Origin: Archivesica marissinica
Lineage: Eukaryota > Mollusca > Bivalvia > Venerida > Vesicomyidae
DNA length: 64,000 bases
NCBI GenBank assembly: GCA_014843695.1
Contig: CM026391.1
Coordinates: 34,471,597-34,535,596 of the forward strand
Direction: 5' to 3'
In this document: positions 20,303-32,759 of the stretch, one piece after another
Layout: each line of letters starts with the position of its first letter
Numbering within the stretch: position 1 is the stretch's first letter
Made by a program: the position numbers and the translations under genes
The notes under the pieces: model-generated
Told to the model about the DNA's origin: nothing
The model's input: only the letters and a program-made list of their open reading frames with translations
Database searches by the model: none

Positions 20303-20640
20303 CCACCACTGATTGGCTGAGTAGGTATTGTCACCAATAGTGAAAATGACTTCTAAATATTAAATTACAATATATCAGTTGCATTTTGGAATATTTTAGA
20401 ATATTTGCATACTATTTGGTGACAAATAAACACCATATTATAAATGCAGGTGTCCGTGCAACATTCACCACCAAATTACCTTCAGATTAGGCTAGTACCT
20501 TTAGTAGGACATTTTTTTAAAAAAGCAATCAATTGAAATTTGACATTTTCTTGTGGCTCAAAGGCCAGTCTGTTGAAAACTACTATCCTTTGTGCCAAAC
20601 TATTTTTGGGGGAAATTTAATGGTACTGTGTGTTATAATT

Positions 20641-20720
20641 GTGGCCTATGGAAATTGCAATAGCGGTGTCTGACCGTATAATGGTGGTCTATGGAAATTG
20701 CAATAGCGGTGTCTGACCTA
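20641..20720. repeat. Two-copy 43-bp direct repeat
   Basis: CTATGGAAATTGCAATAGCG and GTGTCTGACC occur twice, 43 bp apart, in otherwise featureless sequence (20310-20940). Confidence 0.8.
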
Positions 20721-20949
20721 AAGCACCTTGCGGCTCAGATGGAAATAGAAACATAATTTTTGTTCCTGCAAGAAAGGGTAACAATATTATCTGTATTGAT
20801 TTAAAATATTGTCATACTACTTGTTTGCACACAGAAGTAGCTACAGTATTGTATACATATTTATTTGTATGCAAACATGTAACGTAATTATTGAATATTA
20901 TATAATTCCGCGATGTATTTCTTTGACCTCTCGGGGGCTTTTTCAAGTT

Positions 20950-21061
20950 TTTGTTCCATTTATGTCAAACCCATTGCAGGGACCGAGGCATACTTTCCTG
21001 GGTAGGAATCGTCCTAAGCAGTAACCAATAGTAAGCAGTGTGAGGTGACTTGGTCAAGGCA
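20950..21061 (-). mobile_element. SINE family D, 5'-truncated
   Basis: TGTTCCATTTATGTCAAACC is the family D 3' end, followed by complemented body (CTTTCCTGGG, AACCAATAGTAAGC). The tRNA head is missing; the copy joins directly to a plus-strand family B SINE at about 21062. Confidence 0.65.
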
Positions 21062-21295
21062 CGCGCTCGTTTCTCACCAATACAACCCTGTTCGATCCTA
21101 GGACCGGGAGAAGTATGTGAGATGGTACGGTGGTCGCCAGATTAGACAGGTGTGTTTTCTCCGGGTAATCCGCTTTCCTCACACACGAATGACCACATTA
21201 ACGCCTTTCATCCACGCCAACGAGAGTGATTAATATAAGTTGTTAAGACTTGCTTCGCAATCGTTGTAAAATAAATAAAGTTTAAACTTTAAGGA
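21062..21295 (+). mobile_element. SINE family B copy
   Basis: Starts inside the tRNA head (ACGCGCTCGTTTCTCACC), continues through GAGATGGTACGGTGGTCGCC and CACACACGAATGACC, and ends with the full tail GAGTGATTAATATAAGTTG then CTTCGCAATCGTTGTAA. Confidence 0.88.
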
Positions 21296-21495
21296 CACTA
21301 CAAATGTGATATGTATGACCGTGTATTTATAACCAGGGTCTATTCAATCACTATACATAGTTCCCGTGTGATGTCATCATTCCTACTGTGGCTGCCATTT
21401 TGAATGGCAAAGTTGATCAGATATATATATATATTAGCGTAATTTTGTTTTCTTCATAAAATATTTATTTTTCATCCCATCACCGTGGTTCATAC

Positions 21496-22011
21496 CACAG
21501 GGATTCGGCACGTTTGGGGGTACTAGTATATATATTTAAGAACGCTCGTTTTCAACGCGAATTGCGCCGCTTTAGAAATTTTCAAAACAAATTGAAAATG
21601 CTACGAAATCTCTTTTTGACGTACATTTTTGCCAAATAAACATACAGGTTAGTGGAAACACATTTTATTGATAATGTTATTCACTGTTAAAACTCTCCCG
21701 TCGAAGATTTTTTTTTTGTTGCTGACAGAACCCGTGTCCTAGTAGTATGGAAATGTGACCTGCTATGGCCAATGTTTGTGGCAATTGTTTGCAAAGTATA
21801 CATGCATGCAGCTTAAAGTTGTGTTTTATTTGAAGAACAATATAAAGACTCGGGATAGGCGTTATATTTGGACAGATTTGTACAAAATTGTTTCAGATAG
21901 GACCATTTTACTGATCGATGCGAAATCTGACATCCCACAGAGTAGAATCCCTGTACTTAAATTATTTAAATATATATATACTAGTACCCCCAAACGTGCC
22001 GAATCCCTGTG
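21496..22011. mobile_element. Non-autonomous hAT-type element
   Basis: A perfect 8-bp direct repeat GTTCATAC (21488-21495 and 22012-22019) flanks 516 bp. The inverted ends of about 43 bp start CACAGGGATTCGGCACG and continue TTTGGGGGTACTAGTATA. The ORF inside (21755-22096) runs into the right inverted end and shows no transposase motif. The target duplication and CAGGG start are typical of hAT. Confidence 0.82.
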
Positions 22012-22019
22012 GTTCATAC

Positions 22020-22550
22020 ATTGTTGTAAAGCTCCCAATGGACATATTTTTTTGTATCATTTCACAAATTTCATATCAATAACGAATAAATTATAATTTA
22101 CCTGTATATTAATATTTCAATTGTGAAAATAGACTTTCAAAAATAGGTGCAAGTGAAGTTCTTATAATTTATAATCCAGACATCATTGTCAAAAAATAAA
22201 TTAATATTTAAAAAATGCATTTCAATACCTTTAAAATCAACCATATTTATATTAAGAAACCAAAATTAATAAAGTTATTGCAATTAAAGAATTACTAGTA
22301 AAATCATGAAATTGCCGTAAAATGGCTGCCAAGATAAGATCTTATCAGTGTTTTTGACTATTTTCACAGACTATGTACCGTATTGCATGGACCATTCGAT
22401 TCGAAATCCGTTACTCTTACCACAGCACACTTTTTCGCCATGTATGTTCTATTTATCTGACTTCAACCACTTACAGTACCACCAAGGTGATAGACAAGCA
22501 GTGGACGAAAATTTTCAAAATTCTCACTCGTCCCGAGTATCCAAATATTT
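22020..22550. other. Intergenic stretch, nothing recognised
   Basis: AT-rich sequence between the hAT-type element and array F, with no supported feature. Confidence 0.3.
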
Positions 22551-23296
22551 CCAGTAAGGTACATGCAGAGTAAGGTACATGCAGAGTAAGGTACATGCAG
22601 AGTATGGTACACTCAGAGTAAGGTACACGCAGAGTATGGTACACTGATAGTAAGGTACACACACGCAGAGTAAGGTACACACACGCAGAGTAAGGTACAC
22701 ACACGCAGAGTAAGGTACACACACGCAGAGTAAGGTACACACACGCAGAGTAATGTACACACATAGAGTAAGGTACACGCAGAGAGTAAGGTACATGCAG
22801 AGTAAGGACCATGCAGAGTGAGGTACACGCAGAGTAAGGAGCATGCAGAGTGAGGTACACGCATAGTAAGGTGCATGCAGAGTAATGTGCATGCAGAGTA
22901 AGGTACACACAGAGTAAGGTACACACAGAGTAAGGAGCATGCAGAGTAAGGTGCATGCAGAGTAAGGTGCACACATAGTTAGGTACACACATAGTAAGGT
23001 ACACGCAGAGTAAGGTACATGCAGAGTAAGGTACATGCAGAGTAAGGAGCATGCAGAGTAAGGCGCATGCAGAGTAAGGTACACACAGAGTAAGGAGCAT
23101 GCAGAGTAAGGTACACACAGAGTAAGGAGCATGCAAAGTAAGGTGCATGCAGAGTAAGGTGCACGCAGAGAGTAAGGTACACACAGAGGAGTAAGGTACA
23201 CACAGAGTAAGGTGCACGCAGAGTAAGGTACACTAAGGTACACACAGAGTAAGGTACACACAGAGTAAGGTGCACACAGAGTAAAGTGCACGCAGA
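22551..23296. repeat. 16- to 22-bp minisatellite (array F1)
   Basis: The unit AGAGTAAGGTACATGC (16 bp) varies to a 22-bp form with added ACACAC. It gives spurious minus-strand ORFs rich in Cys, Leu and Tyr. Confidence 0.93.
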
Positions 23297-23486
23297 GTAA
23301 GGTATGCAGGGTACACACAGAGGGTAAGGTATGCAGGGTACACACAGGGTAAGGTATGCAGGGTACACAGAGGGTAAGGTATGCAGGGTACACACAGAGG
23401 GTAAGGTATGCAGGGTACACACAGAGGGTAAGGTATGCAGGGTACACACAGAGGGTAAGGTATGCAGGGTACACAGAGGGTAAGGT
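23297..23486. repeat. 27-bp minisatellite (array F2), cut by a gap
   Basis: About seven copies containing GGTATGCAGGGTACACACAG, evidently grown from array F1 (shared GTAAGGTA). It runs straight into the N gap. Confidence 0.92.
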
Positions 23487-24486
23487 NNNNNNNNNNNNNN
23501 NNNNNNNNNNNNNNNNNNNNNNNNNNNNNNNNNNNNNNNNNNNNNNNNNNNNNNNNNNNNNNNNNNNNNNNNNNNNNNNNNNNNNNNNNNNNNNNNNNNN
23601 NNNNNNNNNNNNNNNNNNNNNNNNNNNNNNNNNNNNNNNNNNNNNNNNNNNNNNNNNNNNNNNNNNNNNNNNNNNNNNNNNNNNNNNNNNNNNNNNNNNN
23701 NNNNNNNNNNNNNNNNNNNNNNNNNNNNNNNNNNNNNNNNNNNNNNNNNNNNNNNNNNNNNNNNNNNNNNNNNNNNNNNNNNNNNNNNNNNNNNNNNNNN
23801 NNNNNNNNNNNNNNNNNNNNNNNNNNNNNNNNNNNNNNNNNNNNNNNNNNNNNNNNNNNNNNNNNNNNNNNNNNNNNNNNNNNNNNNNNNNNNNNNNNNN
23901 NNNNNNNNNNNNNNNNNNNNNNNNNNNNNNNNNNNNNNNNNNNNNNNNNNNNNNNNNNNNNNNNNNNNNNNNNNNNNNNNNNNNNNNNNNNNNNNNNNNN
24001 NNNNNNNNNNNNNNNNNNNNNNNNNNNNNNNNNNNNNNNNNNNNNNNNNNNNNNNNNNNNNNNNNNNNNNNNNNNNNNNNNNNNNNNNNNNNNNNNNNNN
24101 NNNNNNNNNNNNNNNNNNNNNNNNNNNNNNNNNNNNNNNNNNNNNNNNNNNNNNNNNNNNNNNNNNNNNNNNNNNNNNNNNNNNNNNNNNNNNNNNNNNN
24201 NNNNNNNNNNNNNNNNNNNNNNNNNNNNNNNNNNNNNNNNNNNNNNNNNNNNNNNNNNNNNNNNNNNNNNNNNNNNNNNNNNNNNNNNNNNNNNNNNNNN
24301 NNNNNNNNNNNNNNNNNNNNNNNNNNNNNNNNNNNNNNNNNNNNNNNNNNNNNNNNNNNNNNNNNNNNNNNNNNNNNNNNNNNNNNNNNNNNNNNNNNNN
24401 NNNNNNNNNNNNNNNNNNNNNNNNNNNNNNNNNNNNNNNNNNNNNNNNNNNNNNNNNNNNNNNNNNNNNNNNNNNNNNNNNNNNNN
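23487..24486. other. Assembly gap (1000 N)
   Basis: Exactly 1000 N, so the true size is unknown. Array F2 is on the left and array G on the right; the junction between the two families is not seen. Confidence 0.99.
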
Positions 24487-27400
24487 CATGGCCACTATGG
24501 ATGCCTGCCAATCTGTTCTAGTCATCCAACACCCCAAATATACCGTCCACATGGCCACTATGGATGCCTGCCAGTCTGTTCTAGTCATCCAACACCACAA
24601 ATATACCGTCCACATGGCCACTATTGATGCCTTCCAGTCTGTTCTAGTCATCCAACACCCCAAATATACCGTCCACATGGCCACTATGGATGCCTTCCAG
24701 TCTGTTCTAGTCATCCAACAACCCAAATATACCGTCCACATGGCCACTAGGATGCCTTCCAGTCTGTTCTAGTCATCCAACACCCAAAAATACCGTCCAC
24801 ATGGCCAATATGGATGCCTTCCAGTCTGTTCTAGTCATCCAACACCCCAAATATACCGTCCACATGGCCACTATGGATGCCTTCCAATCTGTTCTAGTCA
24901 TCCAACACCCCAAATATACCGTCCACATGGCCACTATGGATGCCTTCCAGTCTGTACTAGTCATCCAACACCCCAAATATACCATCCACCTGGCCACTAT
25001 GGATGCCTTCCAGTCTGTTCTAGTCATCCAACACCCCAAATATACCGTCCACATGGCCACTATGGATGCCTTCCAGTCTGTTCTAGTCATCCAACACCCC
25101 AAATATACCGTCCACATGGCCACTATGGATGCCTTCCTGTCTGTTCTAGTCATCCAACACCCCACATATACCGTCCACATGGCCACTATGGATGCCTTCC
25201 AGTCTGTTCGTGTCATCCAACACCCCAAATCTACCGTCCACATGGCCACTATGGATGCCTACCAGTCTGTTCTAGTCATCCAACATCCCAAATATACCGT
25301 CCATATGGCCACTATGGATGCCTTCCAGTCTGTTCTAGTCATCCAACACCCCAAATATACCGTCCACATGGCCACTATGGATGCCTTCCAGTCTGTTCTA
25401 GTCATCCAACACCCCAAATATACCGTCCACATGGCCACTATGGATGCCTTCCTGTCTGTTCTAGTCATCCAACACCCCACATATACCGTCCACATGGCCA
25501 CTATGGATGCCTTCCAGTCTGTTCGTGTCATCCAACACCCCAAATCTACCGTCCACATGGCCACTATGGATGCCTACCAGTCTGTTCTAGTCATCCAACA
25601 TCCCAAATATACCGTCCATATGGCCACTATGATGCCTTCCCGTCTGTTCTAGTCATCCAACACCCCAATATACCGTCCACATGGCCACTATGATGCCTTC
25701 CAGTCTGTTCTAGTCATCCAACACCCAAATATACCGTCCACATGGCCACTATGGATGCTTCCGTCTGTTCTAGTCATCCAACACGCCAAATATACCGTCC
25801 CACATGGCCCTATGGATGCCTTCCAGTCTGTTCTAATCATCCAATACCCCTAATATACCGTCCACATGGCCACTATGGATGCCCTCCAGTCTGTTCTAGT
25901 CATCCAACCCCCAAATATACCGTCCACATGGCCACTATGATGCCTTCCAGTCTGTTCTAGTCATCCAACCCCCAATATACCGTCCACATGGCCACTATGG
26001 ATGCCTTCCAGTCTTTTCTAGTCATCCAACACCCCAAATATACCGTCCACATGGCCACTAGGATGCCTTCCAGTCTGTTTCTAGTCATCCAACACCCCAA
26101 TATACCGTCCACATGGCGACTATGGATGCCTTCCAGTCTGTTCTAGTCATCCAACATCCCAAATATACCGTCCACATGGCCAGTATGGATGCATTCCAGT
26201 CTGTACTAGTCATCCAACATCCCAAATATACCGTCCACATGGCCACTATGGATGCCATCCAGTCTGTTCTAGTCATCCAACACCCCAAATATACCGTCCA
26301 CATGGCCACTATGGATACCTGCCAGTCTGTTTTAGTCATCCAACACTCCAAATATACCGTCCACATGGCCAATATGGATGCCTTCCAGTCTGTTCTAGTC
26401 ATCCAACACCCCAAATATACCGTCCACATGGCGACTATGGATGCCTTCCAGTATGTTCTAGTCATCCAACACCCCTAATATACCGTCCACATGGCCACTA
26501 TTGATGCCTTCCAGTCTGTTCTAGTCATCCAACACCCCAATTACCGTCCACATGGCCACTATGGATGCCTTCCAGTCTGTTCTAGTCATCCAACACCCAA
26601 ATATACCGTCCACATGACCACTATGGATGCCTTCCAGTCTGTTCTAGTCATCCATCACCCCAAAATACCGTCCACATGCCACTATGGATGCCTTCCAGTC
26701 TGTTCTAGTCATCCAACACCCCAATCTACCGTCCACATGGCCACTATGGTGCCTTCCAATCTGTTCTAGTCACCCACCCCCCAAATATACCGTCCACATG
26801 GCCACTATGGATGCCTTCCAGTCTGTACTAGTCATCCAACACCCCAAATATACCATCCACCTGGCCACTATGGATGTCTTCCAGTCTGTTCTAGTCATCC
26901 AACACCCCAAATATACCGTCCACATGGCCACTATGGATGCCTTCCAGTCTGTTCTAGTCATCCAACACCCCAAATATACCGTCCACATGGCCACTATGGA
27001 TGCCTTCCTGTCTGTTCTAGTCATCCAACATCCCAAATATACCGTCCACATGGCCACTATGGATGCCTTCCAGTCTGTTCTAGTCATCCAACATCCCAAA
27101 TATACCGTCCACATGGCCACTATGGATGCCTTCCAGTATGTTCTAGTCATCCAACACGCCAAATATACCGTACACATGGCCACTATGGATGCCTTCCAGT
27201 CTGTTCTAGTCATCCAACACCCCAAATATACCGTCCACATGGCCACTATGGATGCCTTCCAGTCTGTTCTAGTCATCAAACACCCCTAATATACCGTCCA
27301 CATGGCCACTATGGATGCATTCCAGTCTGTTCTAGTCATCCAACACCCCAAATATACCGTCCACATGGCCAGTATGGATGCCTTCCATTCTGTACTAGTC

Positions 27401-29609
27401 ATCCAACATCCCAAATATACCGTCCACATGGCCACTATGGATGCCTTCCAGTCTGTTCTAGTCATCCAACACTCCAAATATACCGTCCACATGGCCAATA
27501 TGGATGCCTTCCAGTCTGTTCTAGTCATCCAACACCCCAAATATACCGTCCACATGGCCACTATGGATGCCTTCCAGTCTGTTCTAGTCATCCAACACCC
27601 CAAATATACCGTCCACATGGCCACTATGGATGCCTTCCAGTCTGTTCTAGTCATCCAACACGCCAAATATACCGTCCACATGGCCACTATGGATGCCTTC
27701 CAGTCTGTTCTAATCATCCAATACCCCTAATATACCGTCCACATGGCCACTATGGATGCCCTCCAGTCTGTTCTAGTCATCCAACACCCCAAATATACCG
27801 TCCACATGGCGACTATGGATGCCTTCCAGTCTGTTCTAGTCATCCAACACCCCAAATATACCGTCCACATGGCCAGTATGGATGCATTCCAGTCTGTACT
27901 AGTCATCCAACATCCCAAATATACCGTCCACATGGCCACTATGGATGCCTTCCAGTCTGTTCTAGTCATCCAACACCCCAAATATACCGTCCACATGGCC
28001 ACTATGGATACCTGCCAGTCTGTTTTAGTCATCCAACACTCCAAATATACCGTCCACATGGCCAATATGGATGCCTTCCAGTCTGTTCTAGTCATCCAAC
28101 ACCCCAAATATACCGTCCACATGGCGACTATGGATGCCTTCCAGTATGTTCTAGTCATCCAACACCCCTAATATACCGTCCACATGGCCACTATGGATGC
28201 CCTCCAGTCTGTTCTAGTCATCCAACACCCCAAATATACCGTCCACATGGCCAGTTTGGATGCCTTCCAGTCTGTACTAGTCATCCAACATCCCAAATAT
28301 ACCGTCCACATGGCCACTTTGGATGCCTTCCAGTCTGTTCTAGACATCCAACACCCCAAATATACCGTCCACATGGCCAATGTGGATGCCTTCCAGTCTG
28401 TTCTAGTCATCCAACACCCAAAATATACCGATCACATGGCCACTATGGATGCCTTCCAGTCTGTTCTAGTCATCCAACACCCCAAATATACCTTCCACAT
28501 GGCCACTATTGATGCCTGCCAGTCTGTTCTAGTCATCCAACACCCCAAATATACCGTCCACATGTCCACTATGGATGCCTTCCAGTCTGTTCTAGTCATC
28601 CAACACCCCAAATATACCGTCCACATGGCCACTATGGATGCCTTCCAGTCTGTTCTAGTCATCCAACACCCCAAATATACCGTCCACATGGCGACTATGG
28701 ATGCCTTCCAGTCTGTTCTAGTCATCCAACACCCCATATATACCGTCCACATGGCCACTATGGATGCCTTCCAGTCTGTTCTAGTCATCCAACATCCCAA
28801 ATATACCGTCCACATGGCCACTATGGATACCTTCCAGTCTGTTCTAGTCATCCAACACCCCAAATATACCGTCCATATGGCCACTATGGATGCCTGCCAA
28901 TCTGTTCTAGTCATCCAACACCCCAAATATACCGTCCACATGGCCACTATGGATGCCTGCCAGTCTGTTCTAGTCATCCAACACCACCCCCAATATACCA
29001 TCCACATGGCCACTATGGATGCCTGCCAGTCTGTTTCTAGTCATCCCAACATCACCCCAAATATACCGTCCACATGGCCACTATTGATGCCTTCCAGTCT
29101 GTTCTAGTCATCCCACAACCCCAAATATACCGTCCACATGGCCACTATGGATGCCTTCCAGTCTGTTCTAGTCATCCAACATCCAAATATACTGTCCACA
29201 TGGCCACTATGGATGCCTGCCAGTCTGTTCTAGTCATCCAACACCACAAATATACCGTCCACATGGCCTCTATTGATGCCTTCCAGTCTGTTCTAGTCAT
29301 CCAACACCCCAAATATACCGTCCACATGGCCACTATGGATGCCTTCCAGTCTGTTCTAGTCATCCAACATCCCAAATATACTGTCCACATGGCCACTATG
29401 GATGCCTGCCAGTCTGTTCTAGTCATCCAACACCCCAAATATACCGTCCACATGGCCTCTATTGATGCCTTACAGTCTGTTCTAGTCATCCAACACCCCA
29501 AATATACCGTCCACATGGCCACTATGGATGCCTTCCAGTCTGTTCTAGTCATCCAACATCCCAAATATACCGTCCATGCCAGTCTCTTCTAGTCATCCAA
29601 CACCCCATA
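24487..29609. repeat. 63-bp minisatellite (array G) with higher-order structure
   Basis: About 81 units; each contains CATGGCCACTATGGATGCCT, TCCAGTCTGTTCTAGTCATC and CAACACCCCAAATATACCG. The period of 63 keeps several frames open on both strands, so ORFs up to 307 residues are artefacts. Marked variants recur as blocks: a three-variant group (CTTCCTGTCTG, GTTCGTGTCATCC, GTCCATATGG) at 25130-25315 and again 315 bp later, and a longer block at 26113-26478 repeated at about 27790-28171. Segment 25630-26100 has clustered deletions. Confidence 0.96.
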
Positions 29610-29903
29610 GAACAGCTGTTTTATCCTTCTTAATGTTTCTACAAATAGACACTTTCAGGTGTTCAGAGATTCTCTTACTTGGTCCCCGATGCCCACTACC
29701 ATGCACAGTATTTGTTAATTACAAATACACTGTCATGTGCTAGACAAAGAGTGCCGCTAAAAATGGAGATAATCTCAATAAGCTTTAAGCTTTCGATTAA
29801 ATCCATTTTCATTATTTTCATCTATAAATAGATATGTACTGTATATGAATGCATAAATATACTTAAACCAAAGAGTGCCGCAATCACTGAATATGAGGAT
29901 GAG

Positions 29904-30008
29904 ATTAGTGTTCATGTACATTCTCAGGTTAGCGACCCATTAGTGTTCATGTACATTCTCAGGTTAGCGACCCATTAGTGTTCATGTACATTCTCAGGTT
30001 AGCGACCC
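29904..30008. repeat. 35-bp repeat, three copies (array H)
   Basis: ATTAGTGTTCATGTACATTC and TCAGGTTAGCGACCC repeat at 29904, 29939 and 29974. Confidence 0.93.
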
Positions 30009-30009
30009 A

Positions 30010-30700
30010 TTTCTGTTAAAAACAAATATTATCAAAATTTGTGCTGTGCTGTGATTTGTTTTACAGAAATAAATAGGTCTGACACAAAATAGGTAATGTG
30101 GTCCGCACAGACTTGAAAAATACTTGGATTTTGAAAGGTACTCGAATTCCATAAGTTCTGGTATTCGATCGATTAGAATGATTTATAAGAGTACGTTGTT
30201 GTGTGAACATTTCTTCCATTTCTTCGAAAAAACAATTTTTTTTACAATTGTAAGTTTAAGAAATGGCCTTGAAAATGTTCAAAATGTCTTTGAAGTCCTT
30301 GAATTTATTTCATGTCGCCGCGCGCACCATAGCTCCTACCAAGGTAAGTAAGCACCAATAGTGACGTCGCAAAACGTAAATAAAATTATGTGAATTAAAA
30401 TTCAAAAGAATACCCATTATTCGGACACTTCTATTTTCGGCAATAGTTGGTGTATGTCTAACAGAATCTGCAATGATACAAAAAAATGAATAATGTGTGC
30501 AACTTCGTATTGATCAATTATTACAATATTCAGTAGATGGACATATGGACATGTACAGTGCACTAGATACGGTATCGATAGGTGGCGATACAAGTGTCAC
30601 TAAGTAAAGTTACAGTTTAGTGAATCAATGTGAATAGGAATTTCCAATGTTTGGCATCGCGCTTATTCATTATGTGAACATTTCAAAATTCCACCAAATA
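30010..30700. other. Stretch upstream of the CNBD2-like gene, nothing firm
   Basis: An ORF at 30124-30351 ends in a donor-like AAG|GTAAGTAAG (about 30350). It might mark a 5' exon, but no acceptor, promoter or protein similarity supports it. Confidence 0.25.
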
Positions 30701-30707
30701 AAAAAGC

Positions 30708-31345
30708 TTAAACTTTATTTAATTTACAACGATTGCGAAGCAAGTTTTAATAACTTATATTAATCACTCTCGTTAGCGCGGATGAAAGCGTAAATGGATG
30801 CACACCACTGCATGTTCTTCTTCTTCGCGCTATAGTAAATCGATCAACTGTCACAGTCAAATTCTCAGTTCCAAACAAGAATCGACATTTACCGCATGCA
30901 GTTCTGTAAATTCCAGGGCTGCTGCTTGCTGTTAGACACAAGTAAGTCATGGCATCACCATCAAAGTTTTTCACAATTTTCAAATGTAAACAAACACCGG
31001 TTGAAAATGGAGCGCGTAGGAATCCTAGCTGTCATGTAGGGCTGTTTACTCATCAATGCGCTGGAGCAAGTACTGAAATAAATGCACAAACAGTCTTCTT
31101 TAAATGAGCACAAATGCCACAGATGCACCACAATCACAATAAGAAATGCAAACAGTCCCTGGTTCTACAGTAAAACATCATCAAATTATGGTCTGCTTGA
31201 TTGTAAAAACTACTTTCTAGGATACAACGACCCGGAACCAATTCCCCAGTGGGGTCACACGAAATGTGGTCATTCGTGTGGAAGGAAACCGAAGTACCCG
31301 GAGAAAACCCACCTGTCCGATCTGGCGACCACCGTACCATCGCAC
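30708..31345 (-). mobile_element. SINE family B split by a 465-bp insertion
   Basis: The tail part (30708-30796: CTTCGCAATCGTTGTAAATT and AACGAGAGTGATTAATA, minus) and the head-side part (31262-31345: complement of GGTGGTCGCCAGATCGG) belong to one copy. In other copies the sequence is continuous across GTTAATGTGGTC. Here AAATG occurs on both sides of the break (30792-30796 and 31262-31266). Confidence 0.72.
30797..31261. mobile_element. Unclassified 465-bp insertion inside SINE B
   Basis: Bounded by a 5-bp AAATG duplication. It has no clear inverted ends, tRNA boxes or coding region. It could be a truncated retroposon or an unknown non-autonomous element. Confidence 0.5.
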
Positions 31346-31419
31346 CAAATAAATGTTTGAATATTGCGTTTTGGCTTTTTATTTTTCTGTTTTCACATTC
31401 AACTATTTACAACAAATTT

Positions 31420-31690
31420 AGGTATTTTACAAATATGAATGATATGGCACCAGAATAGAGGTATTTTACAAATATGAATGATATGGCGCCAGAATAGAGG
31501 TATTTTACAAATATGAATGATATGGCGCCAGAATAGAGGTATTTTACAAATATGAATGATATGGCGCCAGAATAGAGGTATTTTACAAATATGAATGATA
31601 TGGCGCCAGAATAGAGGTATTTTACAAATATGAATGATATGGCGCCAGAATAGAGGTATTTTACAAATCTGAATGATATGGCGCCAGAAT
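31420..31690. repeat. 39-bp minisatellite, seven copies (array I)
   Basis: AGGTATTTTACAAATATGAA and TGATATGGCGCCAGAATAG repeat seven times, the first with GCACC instead of GCGCC. The unit is a multiple of three and gives a spurious minus ORF. Confidence 0.95.
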
Positions 31691-32087
31691 TGACGATATG
31701 TACATCAACATGCTCCTGGAGAAGCATGACTCCATCCTTCTACAATGCTCGCAGCTTCGTTGCTCGCTCCGGGCCTATGCCTCGATGAGATGTTAGCTAC
31801 GCACCTGCCATTATGTACAAATCTTAACCTAAACAAAGACGTATTAACTTCCAATGCATCAACAATGGAAATGTTTATCACGTCAAAGAGTAATCACGGA
31901 TTAAACTTTTAAATAAAACAGAAATGTAATTCAAATGATATTAATCAGTTATTAATCTGCATTATGTATATACTTACTGAGTCTCAGTGTATATTTAATC
32001 AAATGCACAACAATCAGTGAATTACTTTAGATGTTGACGCCGTCAATGTGTATATCAAATAATTCAAATGCTATGTTTGAAATTTGT

Positions 32088-32262
32088 TTTATATACAATA
32101 CAATACAATAAGTTTATTGCATAAAACAGTTTGTAGCAATTAAGTAAAAACAGACTGTGACATGGAACTTTACAAAAGAGCACAATCACAAATTCAAATA
32201 TATGTGTAAAATATGTGTTAGCTTCGTTGCTTATTTGCAAAATATATAAATTTGGAAACACC
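32088..32262 (-). mobile_element. Possible non-LTR retroelement 3' end
   Basis: Minus strand: sequence ending GCAATAAACTTATTGTATTG with a TTGTA short-repeat tail, like CR1/L2-type 3' ends. No coding part is attached. Confidence 0.35.
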
Positions 32263-32371
32263 ATACATTCGTGTATAAGAGTGTATAAGGGCTAATCGCA
32301 AAAGCCGTAACAAACTGCATCAAAACTGGATAAAGTACTTACACTATTCATGTTAATTATATACTGTAACA

Positions 32372-32746
32372 ATGAATACAGTGGACATTCAGAAGCCTCG
32401 GTTGGGTTGGAGTACTATGGCGAATGAATTGCGAAGCAGTACCCCTTCGAAAAACAACCATACCGGTTCGAGTAGTTCAATCGTTTCAATAAACCGAGGC
32501 TCTTCGGATGTAGATTCTATGCTTAGAGATGGTCAACGAACCTCGTCTTCACGCTCGCGAAAAGATTCCATTCAAATGTTCTCAGAAGCTGCGGTATCCG
32601 GACAAATTCAGAAAAAGATGGCGTTGCAAGGAAAACTATTCCAGTTGAAAGCACAAACCAGGAAAGAAAGTTTTTTGAAAGAAGGTGGAATAAAAAAAGT
32701 TATGGTAGCTCCGACAGTGATGCGTGCATTCCGTAGGAATGTATCA
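32372..32746 (+). CDS. CNBD2: CNBD2-like protein, first coding exon
   Basis: The ATG in AACAATGA opens 125 codons, ending at the strong donor TCA|GTGAGT (32747) in phase 0. The peptide starts MNTVDIQKPRLGW and is rich in Ser, Arg and Asn, probably disordered. It becomes basic and helical toward the end (QIQKKMALQGKLFQLKAQTR, then PTVMRAFRRNVS). Nothing here alone names the gene; assignment rests on downstream exons in the same strand and order. The next exon found (48174) needs one carried base. Either an intermediate exon is unseen, or the weaker donor GTGA|GTATAT (32751) is used, which would fit. Confidence 0.6.
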
Positions 32747-32759
32747 GTGAGTATATAAT

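Noticed and set aside
21755..22096. 113-residue ORF inside the hAT-type element
   Set aside because: Runs into the inverted terminal repeat and carries no transposase motif.
22979..24772. ORFs of 400-510 residues across 23487-24486
   Set aside because: They span the 1000-N gap and join two unrelated repeats.
24773..29592. Repeated MATMDAFQSVLVIQHPKYTV and MAMWTVYLGCWMTRTDWKAS proteins
   Set aside because: Frames of the 63-bp array G on both strands; open because 63 is a multiple of three.
30124..30351. Possible 5' exon ending in a good donor (AAG|GTAAGT)
   Set aside because: No acceptor, promoter or protein similarity; noted only as a weak candidate.
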